Below are positions 26,981 to 36,702 of a stretch of 51,036 nucleotides of DNA, in pieces. Origin of the DNA: Fuerstiella sp. (GTDB lineage: Bacteria; Planctomycetota; Planctomycetia; Planctomycetales; Planctomycetaceae). Under the pieces are notes generated by a model. That model did no database searches. It was not told the DNA's origin and saw only the letters and a program-made list of their open reading frames with translations. Location of the stretch: positions 1 to 51,036 of the forward strand of contig JAPYTO010000019.1 of the NCBI GenBank assembly GCA_029941865.1. Reading direction: 5' to 3'. The stretch's first letter is position 1, and every line of letters begins with the position of its first letter. The position numbers were made by a program, and so were the translations under genes.

Positions 26981-29623
26981 CTACTCTCGCAGTTGTTTCC
27001 TCAGTTCTGTCGCGCGGTGTTTTCGCGCGGCAGAACCCCAGTCGGGGTAGAGAGCCTGCACGACACCCAGGCGTCGTCGCGCTGCGTCGTGCTGATCCTG
27101 CAACGCAGATATCTTTGCCAACTGGAACGATGCTTCCAGCCATGAGTCGGATCCGGAAGGATTGGATGCAATGATTTTCAGCCAGAAACGTTGCACACCC
27201 GGGCTGATCGCCGTTGTCCGCTGTTGCCCGATGTCGGCGGTTGACAGCATGTCGGCAATGCGGATCAGGATCGAGTTGTCGAAAGCCCGTTCCGTGACGG
27301 CCGCCAGAATCTCGTCCTGAACTTCGTGTTGCCCGGTGATATTTGATGCGGAGACCACCGCGGGCAGGACAAGCAGCACGGTCTGTGCGGTCAGATTCGG
27401 TTCTTCATTTTTCAGCAGGTGCCGCCCAAGTGTTCCGGTCGTGCGTGCCAGCCAGACGTCGCCGACGACCGAATCGTCATTCACGAATTGTGAATGCAGA
27501 AACGTGATGGCATGCGCCACACTTGCCATGGGCAGAGTGAGGAGATTCTTCATCGCTGTCTTTAACCGTGGTTCCGGAGATCCCGTCCGCGCTGCGGTGA
27601 CGGCGTCAAGCACGGCGAATTGTTCGAATAACTCCACATCCTGACTAAGAACGGACAAAGGCAGGCGGTCGCGAAGCTGGTTCAAACGCGAGTCAACGTT
27701 GTTCCAATCAAGACTTCCGGGCGGCTGTTCAGCGACCGTGAAACTAAGCACGCGAAGCTGAAGCGCAGCCATATCACTTTGTTCAAGGTCATCAGAACGT
27801 GCGGTTATCTCATTCGCATGCTCGCTAAACATGTGCAGCGCATCGCGACGGTCACTCTGGCGGCTCTGCGACGCCGCCACGGCCAGCAGACGCCCGCAAT
27901 CCAGCAGCAATTCCAGTTCCCGGTCGGTGTTTTCCGCGTCGTTCAACATATCAAGTACCAACATGGCGGCGCGAAGCGGATCGTCTGAGCGAATATGTTG
28001 CAGCAACCACTGGCGAGCACGACGGGCCGTCGGTTGCTGTGCGAATGTGGCAAGGTGTTGTTCAATTGCTGCTATGTATTCCTGTGACGTTACCGCTGGA
28101 TCGTTCCGGGTCGACAGCTGGGCCAGCGTAAATATTCTGAGCAAATCAGCGGCGGCCCATCGGCTTGATGCGCCCATTCGTTCATACAGAGTCGCTGACC
28201 TGCTGAGGTGTTCGTGCGCCTGTGTCCACTTTCGTTCTTCGATCAGGAATTCACCGGCGCGCAGCAACAGTGCTGCGCGCGGACGATCGTGATTAGTCGT
28301 TGGCAGGCGGCTGATAGCGACTTCGATCAGCCGCAAAGCTGCCGCGGAGTCTTTCGTCGCACGAACGAATTCCACCTGTTCAACAAGGTTAGCGATGTCG
28401 GCGCCGACCTCGCTGACCAGATGAAATCTTTGAACTGTTCGTTCCACGCAATTGATAAAGATGCCTCGAATTAGCGGTTCGAGCTTCCTGTGGGCTGTCC
28501 GGAATGCCGCCGTGGCCTCCGCCAGCAGCGACGGGTCGTTCAGTTGCGACACCAGCTCGATACGTCCAAGCAATGCTTCCAGCTGCAACCACGCCAATTG
28601 CTGACTTGCCAGTGCCGTCGCATCGTGTGACGTGGACAGCAAACGCAACGCCTCAGTTGCTTCCTGTTGATGCAGTAACGCTCGGACCTGAAGCAGCGCG
28701 GTGGGCCGGTCGCGGGCCGAAGACGGACGTAGGGCACTGGCTCTGAGATCGAATTCAACGGTGTCGCCAGCCTTTAACGCGAGTTCGGCGGCAAGCCATC
28801 TGGCCCTCAGTTTTGTGCCGACGGTTCCCACTGTTCGTGAGGTCAGGTTAAGGAGCATTTTCGCCTGACGCAGCGTGTCGTCCGCGTCGCCCGCGAAATC
28901 CGGCGACGCTAACTGCAGTTGCCATTTAAGTGAGTACAGCTCAGCCAGCGCCAGTCGCCCTTCGCCTCGAAATTTCCGGACCATTTCCGGTTCAAGGTCT
29001 TTGCGAATCTGATCAAGTTGTTCCAGCAGGGACTCAGCAATGGCAATTCCTTTGTTCGCCACCGAAATCAGGGATGGATCCGGTCTGGGGGCCGCCGGCA
29101 GCGGTGCGACCGTGATTTCCATTCCATTGCGGTGACCGAACAAGTGCCCGGCTTCTGACAGGTAGATTCTCATCTGAATGCTTTGGCCGAGTATCCGCGC
29201 TTGTTGCAGCCGCAATTCAAACTGTCGTGCCGGCGACGGGACGTTGTCCTTAAGGAAATCAGTCAGCTGTTCGAGAGACCGGTTCAGCAGGTCGTCTCTG
29301 TCGACAGCTGCGGCAAACCAGGCGTGCTGCTGGTGGGTTTGACAGAGTCGTAGCTGCCACCGAGCCTGCTGGTCGACATCCGGCGCCCGCATCATCTGTT
29401 GGACGCAATGCTGTTCGGCCAGACCGAAAAACTGTCGTTCCGTCAATTGCCGTAAGAACAGTCGGTCAGCCCGATCACCATCAGCATCAACTGCGCCGGC
29501 TCCGGACAGTTGCGACATCGATAGCAGGGCCAGGGAAACGACAACGATGTGTAATATGGCTGAACTGGTCCGATCGTCAGAACGATGGGCCGGCCGAGTC
29601 AGGTTTTCAGGCCATGCGGACAT
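26981..29623 (-). CDS. Large secreted helical-repeat (TPR-like) protein
   Basis: The 880-residue protein has a signal peptide-like segment at residues 22-45 (AILHIVVVSLALLSMSQLSG) and is then almost entirely alpha-helical. It is rich in Leu, Ala, Arg and Gln, with repeated helix-pair patterns such as RPRAALLLRAGEFLIEERKWTQAHEHLSRS and LEASFQLAKISALQDQHDAARRRL, the latter typical of tetratricopeptide repeats. Almost no catalytic-looking motif is present. It probably acts outside the cytoplasmic membrane as a scaffold. It is preceded by a 132-base gap to hsp20 on the same strand and converges on the small secreted protein gene. The exact family is unknown. Confidence 0.65.
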   Translation of the reverse strand: MSAWPENLTRPAHRSDDRTSSAILHIVVVSLALLSMSQLSGAGAVDADGDRADRLFLRQLTERQFFGLAEQHCVQQMMRAPDVDQQARWQLRLCQTHQQHAWFAAAVDRDDLLNRSLEQLTDFLKDNVPSPARQFELRLQQARILGQSIQMRIYLSEAGHLFGHRNGMEITVAPLPAAPRPDPSLISVANKGIAIAESLLEQLDQIRKDLEPEMVRKFRGEGRLALAELYSLKWQLQLASPDFAGDADDTLRQAKMLLNLTSRTVGTVGTKLRARWLAAELALKAGDTVEFDLRASALRPSSARDRPTALLQVRALLHQQEATEALRLLSTSHDATALASQQLAWLQLEALLGRIELVSQLNDPSLLAEATAAFRTAHRKLEPLIRGIFINCVERTVQRFHLVSEVGADIANLVEQVEFVRATKDSAAALRLIEVAISRLPTTNHDRPRAALLLRAGEFLIEERKWTQAHEHLSRSATLYERMGASSRWAAADLLRIFTLAQLSTRNDPAVTSQEYIAAIEQHLATFAQQPTARRARQWLLQHIRSDDPLRAAMLVLDMLNDAENTDRELELLLDCGRLLAVAASQSRQSDRRDALHMFSEHANEITARSDDLEQSDMAALQLRVLSFTVAEQPPGSLDWNNVDSRLNQLRDRLPLSVLSQDVELFEQFAVLDAVTAARTGSPEPRLKTAMKNLLTLPMASVAHAITFLHSQFVNDDSVVGDVWLARTTGTLGRHLLKNEEPNLTAQTVLLVLPAVVSASNITGQHEVQDEILAAVTERAFDNSILIRIADMLSTADIGQQRTTAISPGVQRFWLKIIASNPSGSDSWLEASFQLAKISALQDQHDAARRRLGVVQALYPDWGSAARKHRATELRKQLRE

Positions 29624-29755
29624 TTCTGCATTCTATCGTCCTGACGACGGGTTCGCCAAATCGTGGACAAAAGACGCAGACGCCATAGCTACTCACGCGC
29701 CGCGGCATGCCGCAGTGTTCCTGCAGGATCCTCTTCCGGACGGTGTATGGAACGA

Positions 29756-30166
29756 CTATTCTGTGGAAACCTGAATTTTTCGCGGCTCCGTTCGCTGAGT
29801 CCGAGGCAGCTCAACGCGAAGGACTCCATTATTCAGTCGAGCTGAAATATGTTCGTGGTCAACCTCGTCGCTTAGAATGAATGACCGCAGAAAGTCGCCA
29901 ACCTTGTACTCTTCATGCAGCATGGCCCGCCCATCCTGGTCGTTGCGGACTCGGCCGAAGAGTGCCAGTCGGTTGTCCTGAACCTGCAGCTCAAGACCTT
30001 CTGTCGTTACGCCCGGGAGATCCGCATACAGTACAAGGCCATCGTTCGTTTCGTAGATGTCGATGGGCGGATTGAACAACATCCGTGGCTCACTGCCAGC
30101 GACGCTTTCGGAAGTTGTCTGGATTTCAGGGGCGGCAGGCCGCATGTTCTGGTTGGAATCGCTCAT
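29756..30166 (-). CDS. Small heat-shock protein (Hsp20/alpha-crystallin), second of two
   Basis: The 136-residue protein has the alpha-crystallin domain at about residues 30-125: [21 protein letters not shown], the [10 protein letters not shown] strand, and near the end the conserved GVLRVELPR, followed by a short basic tail with KIQV. Hsp20 proteins are ATP-independent holdases that form large oligomers in the cytoplasm and hold unfolding proteins during heat or oxidative stress. AAGGAAG and AGGAA upstream of the ATG give a good ribosome site. It follows the other hsp20 gene after 173 bases on the same strand, so joint heat-stress induction is likely. Confidence 0.92.
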   Translation of the reverse strand: MSDSNQNMRPAAPEIQTTSESVAGSEPRMLFNPPIDIYETNDGLVLYADLPGVTTEGLELQVQDNRLALFGRVRNDQDGRAMLHEEYKVGDFLRSFILSDEVDHEHISARLNNGVLRVELPRTQRTEPRKIQVSTE

Positions 30167-30339
30167 TTCCTGCTTCCTTCGATTTGCACGCAGCTACCTG
30201 GGTAGTGCGGCATCGCTGCCCCATTTTCGAGGTGTCGTCGATGGCCCATATCGAGCGACCGCTCGATAAGTGTTAGCCCGCCCACGGCAATCACTGTAAG
30301 GATGTACACGAAAATCACCGTTTGGTTTTCCGAAGGACT

Positions 30340-30783
30340 CTAATCTGAGCCTTCCGTTACCGGAATACTTCGAGCAACCGAACCCGCCACCTTCGGCAGA
30401 ATTACACGGAGGACGCCCGCGGAGTACTCCGCCTTCATGCCATCTTCATCAATTCGGTCCGGCAGATGGACACTTCGGCTCCAGTCGCCCTGAAATCTCT
30501 CCTGCCGACGAAATGATTCTGTCTGAGCTTCGGGCGGAGCTTTTCGAACTCCTTTAAGCGTCAGAACTCCATTCGCGGCTGTAAGTTCCAGATCTTCCAA
30601 CGTCACGCCGGGAATCTCCGCAGTCAGCAGAAAACAGTCTTCACCGTCCAACAGATTGATCAATGGAAACCGGCGTGAAGACCTGCCCTGCAATGTGAGA
30701 TTCATCCCCTGCAGCAGCCGATCCACCTCACGCTCAAGATCCAGAAGCGGGTCCCAGCTTTGTCCCCATCGAAAAACAGGCAT
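30340..30783 (-). CDS. Small heat-shock protein (Hsp20/alpha-crystallin), first of two
   Basis: ATG 30783 has GGAGTAAACAG directly upstream; the frame goes to 30816 without support. The protein has 147 residues. N-terminal MPVFRWGQSWDPLLDLEREVDRL is the common planctomycete/proteobacterial Hsp20 start. The alpha-crystallin domain covers about 40-140: PLINLLDGEDCFLLTAEIPGV, LELTAANGVLTLKG and AGVLRVILPK. Its sequence differs clearly from the neighbour, so the two are old paralogues that may form mixed oligomers. The promoter should be in the long region upstream; I see no CIRCE element (TTAGCACTC-N9-GAGTGCTAA) there. Confidence 0.92.
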   Translation of the reverse strand: MPVFRWGQSWDPLLDLEREVDRLLQGMNLTLQGRSSRRFPLINLLDGEDCFLLTAEIPGVTLEDLELTAANGVLTLKGVRKAPPEAQTESFRRQERFQGDWSRSVHLPDRIDEDGMKAEYSAGVLRVILPKVAGSVARSIPVTEGSD

Positions 30784-31309
30784 CTGTTTACTCCAAAACC
30801 AGAGGAAACACGCCAAGGCGAGTTTCCAACATACAACCGTCCGTCTGGCAGACGCCCGGCCATTTCACCTTAGATCAGGCCAATGAACGAAACGAACACA
30901 AGAAAACACAAATCACTGGCCAGCCGGGACGATTTGGATTGTCAATTGTGTATTGACTCTCACGGCCAGGTCGTGTGACCATGACCGATTCCGACCACCG
31001 GGCTCAGCGGACCTTTAAGCAGCACAGAACGTGCCGATGTCAGCAAATCACGTGGTCGAGGCTGCCTCTGACTTCGCGGGATGTGCTGTAACGTCCATAT
31101 GCTAAACAGTTTACGCCGTGCTGCCATGCGGCCCGAAATCAGCGGTGAGGGAAAAATTCCCTGCCAATTTTACAGCCAAACGGCCAACAGTGTTGCCACG
31201 CGAGCAGTAGCCCAGAGAATCCGAGTCAGCATTGCTTAGTCGCGGCACCACGTTGAATTCGCTCTCGTCGAGTCTGCACCTGTTTTATCTTTTCGAAAGA
31301 AGCCCACTC
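30784..31309. other. Divergent intergenic region between hsp20 and coaD
   Basis: This 526-base gap has no plausible gene. It should contain the heat-shock promoter for the hsp20 pair and the promoter for coaD. A short palindrome GGGAAAAATTCCC lies at about 31149-31161. I found no CIRCE or other heat-shock operator that I know. Confidence 0.45.
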
Positions 31310-31825
31310 ATGGCCCCCGATTCAGGTCCTTCACATGCCGTTTATGTGGGCAGCTTCGATCCACTGACGCTTGGGCATCTCGACATCATTTCTCGTGGAG
31401 CCCGAGTTTTTGACCGGCTGACGATCGGCATTGGTGTCAATCCGGACAAAGAGCCGTTCTTTTCGACTGACTTAAGGATTCGCTTGTGTCAGGCTGCCGT
31501 CAAAGATCTGCCGAATGTTGATGTGAGAACGTTCGAAGGTCTGGCGGTGGAATTCGTGCGGAACTGCGGCAGTCGGGTGTTGCTGCGTGGTGTCCGCAGC
31601 CTGACGGATATTGACGCGGAATTCACCATGACACTGGCGAATCGCGTGTTGGACGACGGCATTGAATCCGTATTCCTGATGTCCGGAGAACGTTACAACC
31701 ACATTTCCAGTTCTCTGATCAAGCAAATCGCCAGAATGGCTCAGGGAAATGTCCGCGATCGACTGAAGCATTTCCTGCCTGAATGTATCATCGACCCGTT
31801 GCTGGATCGGGTGCAAACACAGTAG
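31310..31825 (+). CDS. coaD: Phosphopantetheine adenylyltransferase
   Basis: ATG 31310 gives 171 residues, close to the usual 160; the frame opens at 31232 but the extra part is not conserved. CoaD transfers AMP from ATP to 4'-phosphopantetheine, the fourth step of coenzyme A synthesis. The nucleotidyltransferase motif is GSFDPLTLGHLDII (11-24), with the HxGH-type TLGH. KEPFF, LLRGVRSLTDIDAEFTM and the closing SSSLIKQIA match the family. Gene order does not show a CoA operon; the neighbour downstream is a peroxiredoxin-like gene on the same strand. Confidence 0.94.
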   Translation: MAPDSGPSHAVYVGSFDPLTLGHLDIISRGARVFDRLTIGIGVNPDKEPFFSTDLRIRLCQAAVKDLPNVDVRTFEGLAVEFVRNCGSRVLLRGVRSLTDIDAEFTMTLANRVLDDGIESVFLMSGERYNHISSSLIKQIARMAQGNVRDRLKHFLPECIIDPLLDRVQTQ

Positions 31826-31912
31826 CGGAATACTGCCAGCGACTTTCGCCGTCGACCTTGGTGACGCCGGTATTTCACACCCTCATTTTGTTCAAACGAT
31901 AAGGATTCGACG

Positions 31913-32503
31913 ATGGTCAAAACTGCGTCAACAATGTTGCCCCTGGGAACCCGGGCTCCTTCATTTTCGCTGCCCAATGTCGACGGCACGACAGTTTCAG
32001 ACTCAGACTCCATTGGCCAGCCGCTGTTGGTCATTTTCATGTGCAACCACTGTCCTTTCGTCGTGCACCTTCGTGGCGCCCTGGCTGCATTCGGTGATGA
32101 GTATCAGACAAAGGGGCTGACGATCATTGGAATCAGTTCCAACGATGTCGAAAATTATCCACAGGACGGTCCGGAAGAAATGAAGCAGGAAGCGCAGTCT
32201 GCCGGGTATCGGTTCGCGTACCTGTACGACGCCGACCAGAGTGTGGCGAAGGACTACAAGGCAGCCTGTACCCCCGATTTCTTCCTGTTCGATGCCGATC
32301 ACTCTCTTGTTTATCGGGGCCAGTTTGATTCGAGCCGACCGGGGAACGACGTAGATGTGACGGGGCAGGATCTCAGGGCTGCCTGCGACGCCGTTCTTGC
32401 AGGCAAAGAAGTTGCCGGCGACCAGAAGCCAGGCATTGGCTGTAATATCAAGTGGAAGGCAGGCGCCGAACCTGAATACTTCACCGGGCAGTCAGCGGTG
32501 TAG
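31913..32503 (+). CDS. Thioredoxin-fold (peroxiredoxin-like) protein
   Basis: The 196-residue protein has an AhpC/TSA-type thioredoxin fold of the PRX_like1 kind. FSLPNVDG near the start is followed by VIFMCNHCPFVVHLRGAL with a CxxC redox pair. IIGISSNDVENYP and KAACTPDFFLFD (a cis-Pro type motif) follow, and a C-terminal extension contains GIGCNIKWK. It is cytoplasmic, with no signal peptide. The likely role is thiol-disulfide exchange or peroxide reduction; the substrate is unknown. It follows coaD after 87 bases and converges on the aspartate kinase. A region with an inverted CTCTCCC/GGGAGAG repeat separates the stops. Confidence 0.85.
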   Translation: MVKTASTMLPLGTRAPSFSLPNVDGTTVSDSDSIGQPLLVIFMCNHCPFVVHLRGALAAFGDEYQTKGLTIIGISSNDVENYPQDGPEEMKQEAQSAGYRFAYLYDADQSVAKDYKAACTPDFFLFDADHSLVYRGQFDSSRPGNDVDVTGQDLRAACDAVLAGKEVAGDQKPGIGCNIKWKAGAEPEYFTGQSAV

Positions 32504-32562
32504 TGTCTTTGTCAGGAACGTGGTTGCGAGCTAAAACCCTGCCCACACTTTGCGTGCCTCGA

Positions 32563-32578
32563 CTCTCCCCAGGGAGAG
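32563..32578. terminator. Short stem-loop between convergent genes
   Basis: CTCTCCCCAGGGAGAG can fold into a 6-7 bp hairpin between the convergent peroxiredoxin-like and aspartate kinase genes. There is no T tract, so confidence is low. Confidence 0.3.
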
Positions 32579-32612
32579 CGAAATTGAGTATCAACATCGT
32601 CAAATCGCTGGA

Positions 32613-34445
32613 TCAGGTGGTGGCGGAGTGGCTGCTGGACAGCTGAGCATCTTCATTGGGACTCAGCTCAAATGTAGATCTCAGCGCGTTCAGAGCGGTG
32701 GCGGTTTGATCGGCGGCGACCACAACGCTGACTTTGATTTCGCTGGTGTTTACCATTTGTACATTAATTTCGCTGTCGCCCAGAGCACGGAACAGGCGGG
32801 CACCGACGTCGGTATGACTGCGCAATCCGATGCCAACGACGGACAGCTTGCCAATTCTTTCGTCGCATGAGACCTGGGCCGCCGCGTGCTTGTGCAGCGG
32901 TGCTTTCAGTGCCTCAATGGTCTTTGCGACGCTGTCCGGCGGAACGGTGAATGAGATGTTTGACTTTCCGTCCAATGCGACATTCTGAATGATCATGTCC
33001 ACCAGCACTCCACCATCGGCCACCGCAGTGAAAACATCGGCCGCCACTCCCGGAATGTCGTCCAGGTGTGTGATTGTGACACGAGCCTGATCGGTATCGC
33101 CGTAGATATCGCTGACCACGATTTCTTCCATGCCACTTAGCTGAGAGACGATGTCCGCTTCCAGCTGGGAGGTGTCATTGCGAGTGACCGTCTTCGGCGC
33201 TTTCGACGGGACGCCGACATGTGGGGGCTGATTCAGCTGCTGCGCCAGCTGAAAGCCGTCATGAACAGCGTTCACCGCCCGTTCACACAGTTCCTGGTCG
33301 ATGAGGACAGAGATCTTGATCTCGCTTGTCGTTACAATATGAATGTTGATCGAATTGTCGGCCAGCACGCGAAACATTTGTGCGGCGACACCGGTATGTG
33401 TCTGCATGCCGTGGCCCACGACTGACACCTTCGACAGATTTGCGTCATGCTGAACAGTGCCTCCCAAATCGCCGGTCGCGGCTGCCGCCACGTTGAGTGT
33501 CTTGCGCAGATCGTCTTTGCCCACGGTAAATGAAACATTTGCTGTTCCGGCAACACCGACGTTCTGGACAACCATGTCCACGGGAATCCGGTTGTCCGAC
33601 AGCAGTGAGAAGATGCGACTCATCACGCCCGGGTGATCGGGAATTCCGATCAGGCTGACACGCGCTTCGCTGCGCACGAAGGCCACACCGGTCACCGTGG
33701 GAGTCGGTTGAGCTGGTTGCGGTGAAATCAACGTACCAGGCCCGTCCAGATATGACGGTTTAACACACAGATTGACGCGATATTTTTTGGCGAATTCGAT
33801 CGATCGCGAATGCATCACGCCGGCACCAAGACTTGCCAGTTCCAGCATCTCGTCATATGACACCTGTTCGATCTTCGAGGCCGATGAGACCACGCGTGGA
33901 TCGGTCGTAAAGACCCCTTCGACGTCTGTGTAGATTTCGCACATCTCTGCGTCAAGCACAGCCGCCAGCGCCGCAGCAGTGGTGTCACTGCCACCTCGAC
34001 CCAACGTGGTGATGTTGAAGTCTTCATCGACTCCCTGAAATCCGGCGGCAATTACGATCTGCCCCGCATCCAGTGCGTCCTTCATTCGCTGAGTGGAAAT
34101 GCTGATGATACGTGCTTTGGTGTGACTTCCGTCAGTGCGAACGCCGATCTGAGCCCCGGTCAGGCTGATGGCTTCTTCGCCCAGTTCATGGACGGCCATC
34201 GCCATCAGCGCGACAGATTCCTGTTCACCGGTCGACAGCAGCATGTCCATCTCACGTGGACGAGGCTTGCTGGTGATCTCAGCCGCCAGACCGACCAGTT
34301 CATCCGTCTTTTTGCCGCGAGCGCTGACGACCATGACGACCTGTCGTCCGGAGCGTTTTGTGTCGACAGCCTTCTGCGCGGCCCGTCGGATTCTCTCGGC
34401 GTCGGCGACGCTGGTCCCACCAAATTTCTGAACAACGATTGACAC
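32613..34445 (-). CDS. lysC: Aspartate kinase with four ACT domains
   Basis: The 610-residue enzyme phosphorylates aspartate, the entry to lysine, methionine and threonine synthesis. The kinase domain (1-245) has KFGGTS (7-12), STGEQESVAL (71-80), TTLGRGGSDTTA (146-157) and YTDVEGVFTTDPR (172-184). Two ACT pairs follow, at about 251-405 and 440-595. The repeated phrases VDMVVQNVGVAGTANVSFTV and VDMIIQNVALDGKSNISFTV, plus two TSEIK(I/V)SV strands, show that the second pair is a duplicate of the first. Normal enzymes have about 400-460 residues and one pair; the long form is known in cyanobacteria and planctomycetes. Feedback control by amino acids through the ACT domains is expected. It is not linked to thrC in this window. 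Confidence 0.92.
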   Translation of the reverse strand: MSIVVQKFGGTSVADAERIRRAAQKAVDTKRSGRQVVMVVSARGKKTDELVGLAAEITSKPRPREMDMLLSTGEQESVALMAMAVHELGEEAISLTGAQIGVRTDGSHTKARIISISTQRMKDALDAGQIVIAAGFQGVDEDFNITTLGRGGSDTTAAALAAVLDAEMCEIYTDVEGVFTTDPRVVSSASKIEQVSYDEMLELASLGAGVMHSRSIEFAKKYRVNLCVKPSYLDGPGTLISPQPAQPTPTVTGVAFVRSEARVSLIGIPDHPGVMSRIFSLLSDNRIPVDMVVQNVGVAGTANVSFTVGKDDLRKTLNVAAAATGDLGGTVQHDANLSKVSVVGHGMQTHTGVAAQMFRVLADNSINIHIVTTSEIKISVLIDQELCERAVNAVHDGFQLAQQLNQPPHVGVPSKAPKTVTRNDTSQLEADIVSQLSGMEEIVVSDIYGDTDQARVTITHLDDIPGVAADVFTAVADGGVLVDMIIQNVALDGKSNISFTVPPDSVAKTIEALKAPLHKHAAAQVSCDERIGKLSVVGIGLRSHTDVGARLFRALGDSEINVQMVNTSEIKVSVVVAADQTATALNALRSTFELSPNEDAQLSSSHSATT

Positions 34446-34602
34446 GGATCACCTGAAGACGATTGAAAGCCAGAAAAGCCTGCCGATTCGCCCAGCCGCG
34501 CTGTGCGAGTCGACGAAGAATACGGCAACGTGATCGTGCGCGCAACCGCTTTCAGGGGGTTGAGAATCGAATTCCGAAAGAAAGAACGATTTCAGCCGGC
34601 TG

Positions 34603-36702
34603 TCAGTGAACAAGCACGAATTCGCTACTGTTCAGATAGGCCCACATCATGTCCTCGACGACCGTCGGTATAGCCTCAGCGGACGGCGATGTCCGCACCA
34701 GCTGTCGGTAATGACGCCGGAAGACGCGTTGTTCGTCCGACGTCGGCTCCCGTGTCAGCATGGCCAGCGCCACGCGGTCCAGGGCCTGAGTGCCTGCGGT
34801 TGCTGATGTTCCGCCATGCTTAACGATGGCTCGGCTGGCCTGGCGAATGGCGTCATCAACTTCGCCCCCATTCATCATCACCATCGCCTGAGCGATCGTT
34901 CCGTCAAAATCGACCGCTTCATCATTTTCGTCTGTCTCATAGGCACGGGCGAACTGACGGACCCATTCCCGTCGATGCTTTGAGCTGACTGCAGTGGTCG
35001 TTGTCGGCAGCTGTCCCACCGAACGCACGGCAATGCGAATTGATTCATATACCTGTTCGGGCGTCATGCGTCGCACGTAGGCCCGACTGAATAACGGCAT
35101 CTCGCCATGTTCCGGACGATCCACCGTGTTTACGACGTCCCCCTCGCTGCTTAACTGCCACGCCTGTGACGAGGCGACCCACGTCATCAGCCTTTGAACA
35201 TCATAACCGGACGCCACGAAGGCATCGGTCAGAAAGTCCAGAAGTTCGGGGTGACTGACCACAGAATGAGGTCCCATGTCATCGACCGGGTTGGTAAATC
35301 CGTGCCCAAAGAAGTGCGCCCACATGCGATTGACCATCGCTTTGGCGACTTTTGCTTTCGAATCGGCCGCCAGCAGCCTTGCCAGTTCCGCGCGGCGGTC
35401 GACATTGCTGTCAGCCGGAATGATGTGCCCATCATAGGCTGGCAGTACGGTCTGCAGCTGTCCGGCCCGATTCTCGAAGAACGTCATTCGTTCCTCGCGA
35501 TGGCGATCGACCAGTTTCCACGCGGCGTTCCGCAGCGACGATCGAGCTGCAGAATCGGTCATTGCCACGGGCACTGTGACGCGGTCTGTATCTTTGAAAA
35601 AGGCGTTCAACGCCCAATACTCCGACTGTTCCAGGCCTTTGGTGAAAGGATGGTCATGACATTGCATACAACTCATCTGTTCCCCCAGAAACAGTCTGGC
35701 CGTGACGGCAGTCGCCGGAGTCGCTTCGTTGTTCAGATGGGCCAGCAGAAAGTTTGTGGCGCCATTTCTGTCGTTACGGCCCGTGGCTGAAATCAGCTCA
35801 CCGACAGTATCGATCCACGGGGCGTTCTGTTGAAACTCATCGAACAGGAATTCGAACAGCTTGCTCCGATTGACACCGCGACGTTCCGTACGGCCGACCA
35901 GCATGTTCGCCCAGATCACGGCCAGGTGCGATGACCGTTCAGTGGATTCGATCAGGTCACCAATGAGCTGCCGCCGTTTCCGAGGACTATCACTTGTCAG
36001 GAATGCGGTTGATTCCTCAAGCGTTGGAATCCGTCCGACAATATTCAAGCAGACGCGGCGAATCCATTCCCTGTCCGATGCGATCGGGGACGGGGCCAGG
36101 TCGTACTGCTGCCAGGTGTCGGCCACCAGACGATCAATTCTGGCCACGATAGCGGCATCGGAGAAATCGATCGGCGAGACAGAATCGACGACCTCAGCCA
36201 CAACATCGCCGGACATGTCAGTTCGAGGCGAATTCAGACTGTCGAGAACCAGCGGTTTTAGTTCAACGACGGGCACAGACTGAGGCGGAAGAAGCTGGTC
36301 GACAGCGATGTTCTCGCGAAGTCCACTGGGTGACGGTTGTCCGTTTGGTGCCTCTTCAACAACCGCATCAGAGGATGGCGGCAGGTCAGACAGAACCAAC
36401 CAGCCACACAACAGCGACAGCAGTGTGGCCGCGACAGCAACAGTATGACGACGTCGCGTCCGCTGCCGTGACGCATCTGCCGGAGTGTCCATGGATAAAT
36501 CGGATCGAGAAACTGACGTGTCCGCTGCATATCCAGCGCCCCACAGAAGCTGACCGTGGACCGCCAGCAGCTCCACATAAAGGGAAACGAACTCGTCGTT
36601 GTCCCGCAGTAGCTCGTTGAACCGTTCATGTTCAGATTCATCAAGCCCCCGCTCAATCTGCAGGTTTGTCAGCCTGATGACTTCCTCGCGAGGACTGGTC
36701 AT
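34603..36702 (-). CDS. Anti-sigma/FecR-like N-terminus fused to DUF1549-DUF1553 protein
   Basis: ATG 36702 overlaps the sigma-factor stop by four bases (ATGA) and has GAGGAGGGA upstream, so translation is coupled. The 699-residue protein begins with a helical segment (IRLTNLQIERGL, HERFNELLRDNDEFVSLYVELLAVHGQL, about residues 8-56). Planctomycete FecR-type and membrane anti-sigma proteins begin in this way. A membrane helix (VAVAATLLSLLCGWLVL, about 86-103) follows. Then comes a DUF1549 domain with [18 protein letters not shown] and a heme-type CMQCHDHPF (CxxCH), and a C-terminal DUF1553 domain ([21 protein letters not shown]). Topology would put the N-terminus inside to meet sigma and the CxxCH domain outside. 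Sensing a redox or metabolite signal is inference. Confidence 0.75.
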   Translation of the reverse strand: MTSPREEVIRLTNLQIERGLDESEHERFNELLRDNDEFVSLYVELLAVHGQLLWGAGYAADTSVSRSDLSMDTPADASRQRTRRRHTVAVAATLLSLLCGWLVLSDLPPSSDAVVEEAPNGQPSPSGLRENIAVDQLLPPQSVPVVELKPLVLDSLNSPRTDMSGDVVAEVVDSVSPIDFSDAAIVARIDRLVADTWQQYDLAPSPIASDREWIRRVCLNIVGRIPTLEESTAFLTSDSPRKRRQLIGDLIESTERSSHLAVIWANMLVGRTERRGVNRSKLFEFLFDEFQQNAPWIDTVGELISATGRNDRNGATNFLLAHLNNEATPATAVTARLFLGEQMSCMQCHDHPFTKGLEQSEYWALNAFFKDTDRVTVPVAMTDSAARSSLRNAAWKLVDRHREERMTFFENRAGQLQTVLPAYDGHIIPADSNVDRRAELARLLAADSKAKVAKAMVNRMWAHFFGHGFTNPVDDMGPHSVVSHPELLDFLTDAFVASGYDVQRLMTWVASSQAWQLSSEGDVVNTVDRPEHGEMPLFSRAYVRRMTPEQVYESIRIAVRSVGQLPTTTTAVSSKHRREWVRQFARAYETDENDEAVDFDGTIAQAMVMMNGGEVDDAIRQASRAIVKHGGTSATAGTQALDRVALAMLTREPTSDEQRVFRRHYRQLVRTSPSAEAIPTVVEDMMWAYLNSSEFVLVH

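Noticed and set aside
30784-31309. CIRCE or known heat-shock operator for the hsp20 pair
   Set aside because: No TTAGCACTC-N9-GAGTGCTAA-like repeat is present in the gap.
34446-34602. Lysine riboswitch ahead of the aspartate kinase
   Set aside because: The 157-base leader is too short and shows none of the conserved riboswitch core bases that I know.
35194-35790. Plus-strand frame of 198 codons
   Set aside because: It is antisense to the DUF1549-DUF1553 fusion protein; a mirror frame of biased codon use.
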